A stretch of 64,000 nt of DNA from Pseudopelobacter sp964542535 (GTDB lineage Bacteria > Desulfobacterota > Desulfuromonadia > Geobacterales > Pseudopelobacteraceae): contig CAZIUE010000012.1 of the NCBI GenBank assembly GCA_964542535.1, positions 1 to 64,000 of the forward strand, read 5' to 3'. The position numbers and the translations under genes were made by a program. Each line of letters starts with the position of its first letter. Within the stretch, counting starts at the first letter, position 1. A model generated the notes under the pieces. It saw only the letters and a program-made list of their open reading frames with translations, was not told where the DNA came from and searched no databases. Shown in pieces: positions 61,501 to 64,000 of the stretch.

Positions 61501-62700
61501 ATGATGGAAGAAACCTATTTCAGACAGAACAAGCGGCTGGCGCGGCTGATGCGCCGGCTGGAGCGGACCCGCACCCCTCCCCCGCCGGTAACCTACCGGC
61601 GCAACCGGGTGAAACTCCTGCCGGACGGTGAGAGCTTTTTCAGCGAGTTTCTGGCCGCAATCAGGTCGGCGCGACAGTACCTGCTGCTGGAGTACTACCT
61701 GATCCGTAACGACCGTACCGGCTCGGCCGTTGCCGGTGCGCTGGTGGAGGCTGCCGGCCGCGGCGTACGGGTGTTTCTGGTCTACGACTACATCGGCTGT
61801 ATGGAAACCCCGGCGTCCTTCTTCCGCTCCCTGGCCCAGCAGGGGATCGAGCTGTTGCCCTTCAATCCTCCCTCGTTCCGGCGCGGCATCCGCTGGTTCG
61901 ACCGGCGCGACCATCGCAAGATGATGGTTGTCGATGGCCAGCGGGCGTTTCTGGGAGGATTTAACATCGGCGACGAATATGCCGGCATCATCCCCCCTCC
62001 CTTCAGTTTTCGCGACCTGGGTTTCTGCGTGGCGGGAAGCGCACTCAGGGAGCTGATCGACATCTTCAGGGAGACCTGGCTGATGGAACTGGGACGGTCT
62101 CCCGATCTTCCCGAACTTCCGGGATCTGGTCAGGATGACTTCCCGCGTGGTGAGGCCAATGTTGCCTTCGTCAGCGGCGGCCCCCACCAGCGCAGCTCCT
62201 ATATCCGCCATGCCTTCCTGGTCAACATCGCCTCCGCCTCCGAGGATCTGTTGATCGTCAATCCTTACTTCGTCCCCGGACCGAGGATCATCCGTTCGCT
62301 TCTGCGGGCGGTGCGGCGCGGGGTGCGGGTGCGGCTGCTGTTGCCGGCACGTAGCGATGTGCCGCTGGTGCTGCTGGTGGGGCGCAGCTCCTATGGAGCC
62401 CTGCTTAAGGGAGGGGTGGAGATTTACGAGCTGGAGGATGGCATCCTGCATGCCAAGGTCATGCTGGTGGATGGCGAGCGCACCATCCTCGGCTCCGCCA
62501 ACCTGGACCAGCGCAGTTTCCACCGCAACTTCGAGATCAACGGCATCATCGACAGCACCTCCTTCGGTGCCCAGATCCGTCAGGTAGTGGAGCGCGAGGT
62601 CATGTCGTCCCGGCCCGTTACCCTTGACAGGCACGAGCAGCGGGGGATTTCGACCCGCATACTGGAAAAGCTGGTCAACCTGTTCGGCTGGTTTCTGTAA
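61501..62700 (+). CDS. cardiolipin synthase-like phospholipase D protein
   Basis: The 399-residue protein has two HKD motifs: DHRKMMVVDGQRAFLGG near residue 138 and LHAKVMLVDGERTILGS near residue 318, the two halves of a phosphatidyltransferase active site. No N-terminal membrane helices are seen, which is like ClsB rather than ClsA. It probably joins phosphatidylglycerol units or uses another lipid acceptor at the inner membrane. ATG 61501 or GTG 61495 could be the start; neither has a strong ribosome binding site, and coupling to mutM is possible. Confidence 0.88.
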   Translation: MMEETYFRQNKRLARLMRRLERTRTPPPPVTYRRNRVKLLPDGESFFSEFLAAIRSARQYLLLEYYLIRNDRTGSAVAGALVEAAGRGVRVFLVYDYIGCMETPASFFRSLAQQGIELLPFNPPSFRRGIRWFDRRDHRKMMVVDGQRAFLGGFNIGDEYAGIIPPPFSFRDLGFCVAGSALRELIDIFRETWLMELGRSPDLPELPGSGQDDFPRGEANVAFVSGGPHQRSSYIRHAFLVNIASASEDLLIVNPYFVPGPRIIRSLLRAVRRGVRVRLLLPARSDVPLVLLVGRSSYGALLKGGVEIYELEDGILHAKVMLVDGERTILGSANLDQRSFHRNFEINGIIDSTSFGAQIRQVVEREVMSSRPVTLDRHEQRGISTRILEKLVNLFGWFL

Positions 62701-62794
62701 AAGCCGTGACTCGTGACGTGCCACCAGTCACCAGTCACCAGTCACGGCTTGTGAGTCACGGGTCACGGTTAACCGGTCACGGAGGTCCATCCCC
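62701..62794. repeat. GTCACCA tandem and GTGAC/GTCAC inverted repeats
   Basis: CACCAGT occurs three times in tandem at about 62720-62741, inside a longer region with opposed CGTGACTCGTGAC and GTGAGTCACGGGTCACGG arms. This looks like a dispersed non-coding repeat. The TatD ribosome binding site GGAGG is at its right end. Confidence 0.55.
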
Positions 62795-63604
62795 ATGTGT
62801 CCCACAACGATGGAGACAGGTTCCAGTGAGGGTATCAGGCTGCTGGACACCCACTGCCACCTGAACCGACCGCCGCTCTGTTTCGAGCTTCCCGGTGTAT
62901 TGGAATCGGCCCATCGTGCCGGTGTCGTGGGCTTCGTCGTTCCCGGAGTGCACCCCGACGACTGGGAGCGGATGGCGGAACTGGCCCGGAAACACGCCGC
63001 CCTGTTTCCGGCCTTCGGCATCCACCCCCTGCATGCCGATCTGGTGGATGGGGTTGTGTTGGAGCGGCTGGAGCGGATTGCCGACTTTGGGGTCGCTCTG
63101 GGGGAGATCGGCCTGGACCCCTGCTACCCCGTTCCCCTGGAACGGCAGGAACGGGCGTTCCGGGAGCAGGTGCGCCTGGCGATCAGGCTGGGACTGCCGG
63201 TTCTGGTGCATTGCCGGCGCCTCTTCCAGCGGACGCTGACAGTTCTCCGGGAGGAAAAAGCGGAACGGGTGGGGGGGATCATGCATGCCTTTTCCGGTTC
63301 TCCGGAGATGGCCCGGGAGTTCATCCGGCTGGGATTCGCCATTTCCGTTTCCGGTACGGTAACCTGGAAGGATGCGCTTCGGCCGGCGCGCCTTGCCGCC
63401 CGGGTCCCGTTGGAAAGCCTGGTGCTGGAGACCGACGCCCCCGACCTGGCGCCCGAACCGTTCCGGGGAGAGCCGAACCGGCCCGACCGCCTGTGGCAGG
63501 TGCTGGTTGCGGTGGCCGGCATCCGTGGTATGTTGGTGTCTGATCTGGCCAGAACGACCACGGATAACGCGCTGCGGCTGCTTACGCGCATACGCCTGGC
63601 ATGA
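62795..63604 (+). CDS. TatD family metal-dependent hydrolase
   Basis: The 269-residue TIM-barrel hydrolase has the DTHCH metal motif (H20, H22), the GEIGLD motif near 109, LVHCRR near 141, a HAFSG motif near 165 and LETDAPD near 212. TatD proteins are 3'-to-5' DNA or RNA exonucleases with a role in DNA repair. Length is normal. ATG 62795 is preceded by GGAGG. It follows the cardiolipin synthase gene after a repeat-filled gap. Confidence 0.93.
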   Translation: MCPTTMETGSSEGIRLLDTHCHLNRPPLCFELPGVLESAHRAGVVGFVVPGVHPDDWERMAELARKHAALFPAFGIHPLHADLVDGVVLERLERIADFGVALGEIGLDPCYPVPLERQERAFREQVRLAIRLGLPVLVHCRRLFQRTLTVLREEKAERVGGIMHAFSGSPEMAREFIRLGFAISVSGTVTWKDALRPARLAARVPLESLVLETDAPDLAPEPFRGEPNRPDRLWQVLVAVAGIRGMLVSDLARTTTDNALRLLTRIRLA

Positions 63605-63668
63605 ACACTGTCTTTTTTACCGGAGCTGTGCTAGGGTACGCACACCCTCACGTCAGGATGGAGACCCC

Positions 63669-64000
63669 ATGAAACCAGTTCTGCTGTTGAGTTCCGTTGT
63701 TGCAGCCGCTCTTGCGGGATGCGCCATGTTTACTTCCTGGAAGAGCATTCCCCCGCCGGGCGGATGCGACCAGTGCCATACCGTGGAGATCGGCGCCAAC
63801 TGGCGGGTCGCCTACCAGCCGGCCACCGTGGCTGATGAACGCGGCCGCCAGGCTTTCCAGACCCCTGAATACACTATGCAGCCGAAGGGGAAGGATGTCT
63901 CTCCGTTGGAGATGAAGAAGGTCAGGGAACTGCGTTGCTTCGAATGCCACCGGTCGCCGACACCCGCCCACAAGGGACGGATGGGGCGTTTTCACCATTG
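63669..64000 (+). CDS. partial c-type cytochrome-like lipoprotein
   Basis: The frame opens at ATG 63669 with a lipoprotein signal (MKPVLLLSSVVAAALAGC, Cys18) and continues to the window edge with no stop. Two CxxCH haem-binding motifs are visible, CDQCH and CFECH (about residues 35-39 and 93-97). It should be a haem protein anchored at the membrane or outer membrane, consistent with the multihaem cytochromes of metal-reducing Geobacter relatives. The total haem number cannot be judged from the fragment. Confidence 0.8.
   Translation, partial: MKPVLLLSSVVAAALAGCAMFTSWKSIPPPGGCDQCHTVEIGANWRVAYQPATVADERGRQAFQTPEYTMQPKGKDVSPLEMKKVRELRCFECHRSPTPAHKGRMGRFHH

Noticed and set aside
1..64000. tRNA, rRNA, CRISPR arrays and complete insertion sequences
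   Set aside because: None was recognised by eye on either strand. A covariance-model and repeat search would be needed to exclude small RNAs fully.

Overview
The window carries a replication origin and its flanks from a GC-rich Deltaproteobacterium (Desulfobacterota) of the Geobacter/Pelobacter propionicus type. This placement rests on gene content and order: dnaA-dnaN-recF-gyrB-gyrA-HEAT protein-gpsA running left, rpmH-rnpA-yidD-yidC-mnmE-mnmG-rsmG running right, a futalosine-pathway menaquinone gene (mqnC), a GH57 glycosidase beside a fused mannose-1-phosphate guanylyltransferase/phosphomannomutase, and a CxxCH cytochrome lipoprotein. The species call is inference; no rRNA gene is present to confirm it.

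Layout. 0.3-13.5 kb (+): cysS, a GAF sensor kinase with a single-domain response regulator, the sugar-nucleotide/glucan genes (GMP-PMM fusion, GH57, galT), a DUF2400 protein and a zinc-ribbon/DUF3426 protein. 13.6-15.3 kb (-): FKBP isomerase, then yggT-divIVA-DUF167. 15.5-17.8 kb (+): inositol monophosphatase, small membrane protein, fabH. 17.8-25.2 kb: hemG-ygjP (-), a DnaJ-like chaperone (+), ispF and rmuC (-), then a small AT-rich island with a Doc toxin, its HTH partner and two gene remnants. 25.5-37 kb (-): gpsA, HEAT protein, gyrA, gyrB, recF, dnaN, dnaA. The origin lies at about 37.02-37.21 kb, with TTATCAACA DnaA boxes next to an AT-rich stretch; more boxes lie between dnaA and dnaN. 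37.35-43.7 kb (+): the rpmH-to-rsmG cluster, with two parS-like sites in and before mnmG but no parAB beside rsmG. 43.9-52.3 kb (+): lipoprotein, mqnC, rnd, GT2, an MshEN-GAF protein, nadD-rsfS-rlmH and gpmI.

Between the housekeeping genes gpmI and mutM (about 52.4-60.6 kb) lies an accessory, defence-type island. It holds a TPR protein, a PLD-family endonuclease, two adenine methyltransferases, a frameshifted small gene, a Schlafen-type AlbA_2/GHKL protein, a DprA-like gene split by one amber codon, a HepT remnant and a HigBA-type toxin-antitoxin pair. The most unusual object is the second methyltransferase: its first 55 residues are a DinJ/RelB-type ribbon-helix-helix antitoxin domain fused to an EcoRI-type methylase, and two 20-bp direct repeats overlap its predicted promoter. 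This suggests a restriction-modification system that represses its own methylase gene through a fused antitoxin domain. The window closes with mutM, a cardiolipin synthase-like protein, a TatD hydrolase and the start of a cytochrome gene.

Most genes left of the origin from gpsA to dnaA and most genes right of it are co-directional with the expected replication forks; the cysS-fabH block (+) and the two methyltransferases (-) are head-on. Several intergenic gaps contain short GC-rich inverted repeats that look like dispersed repeat families.
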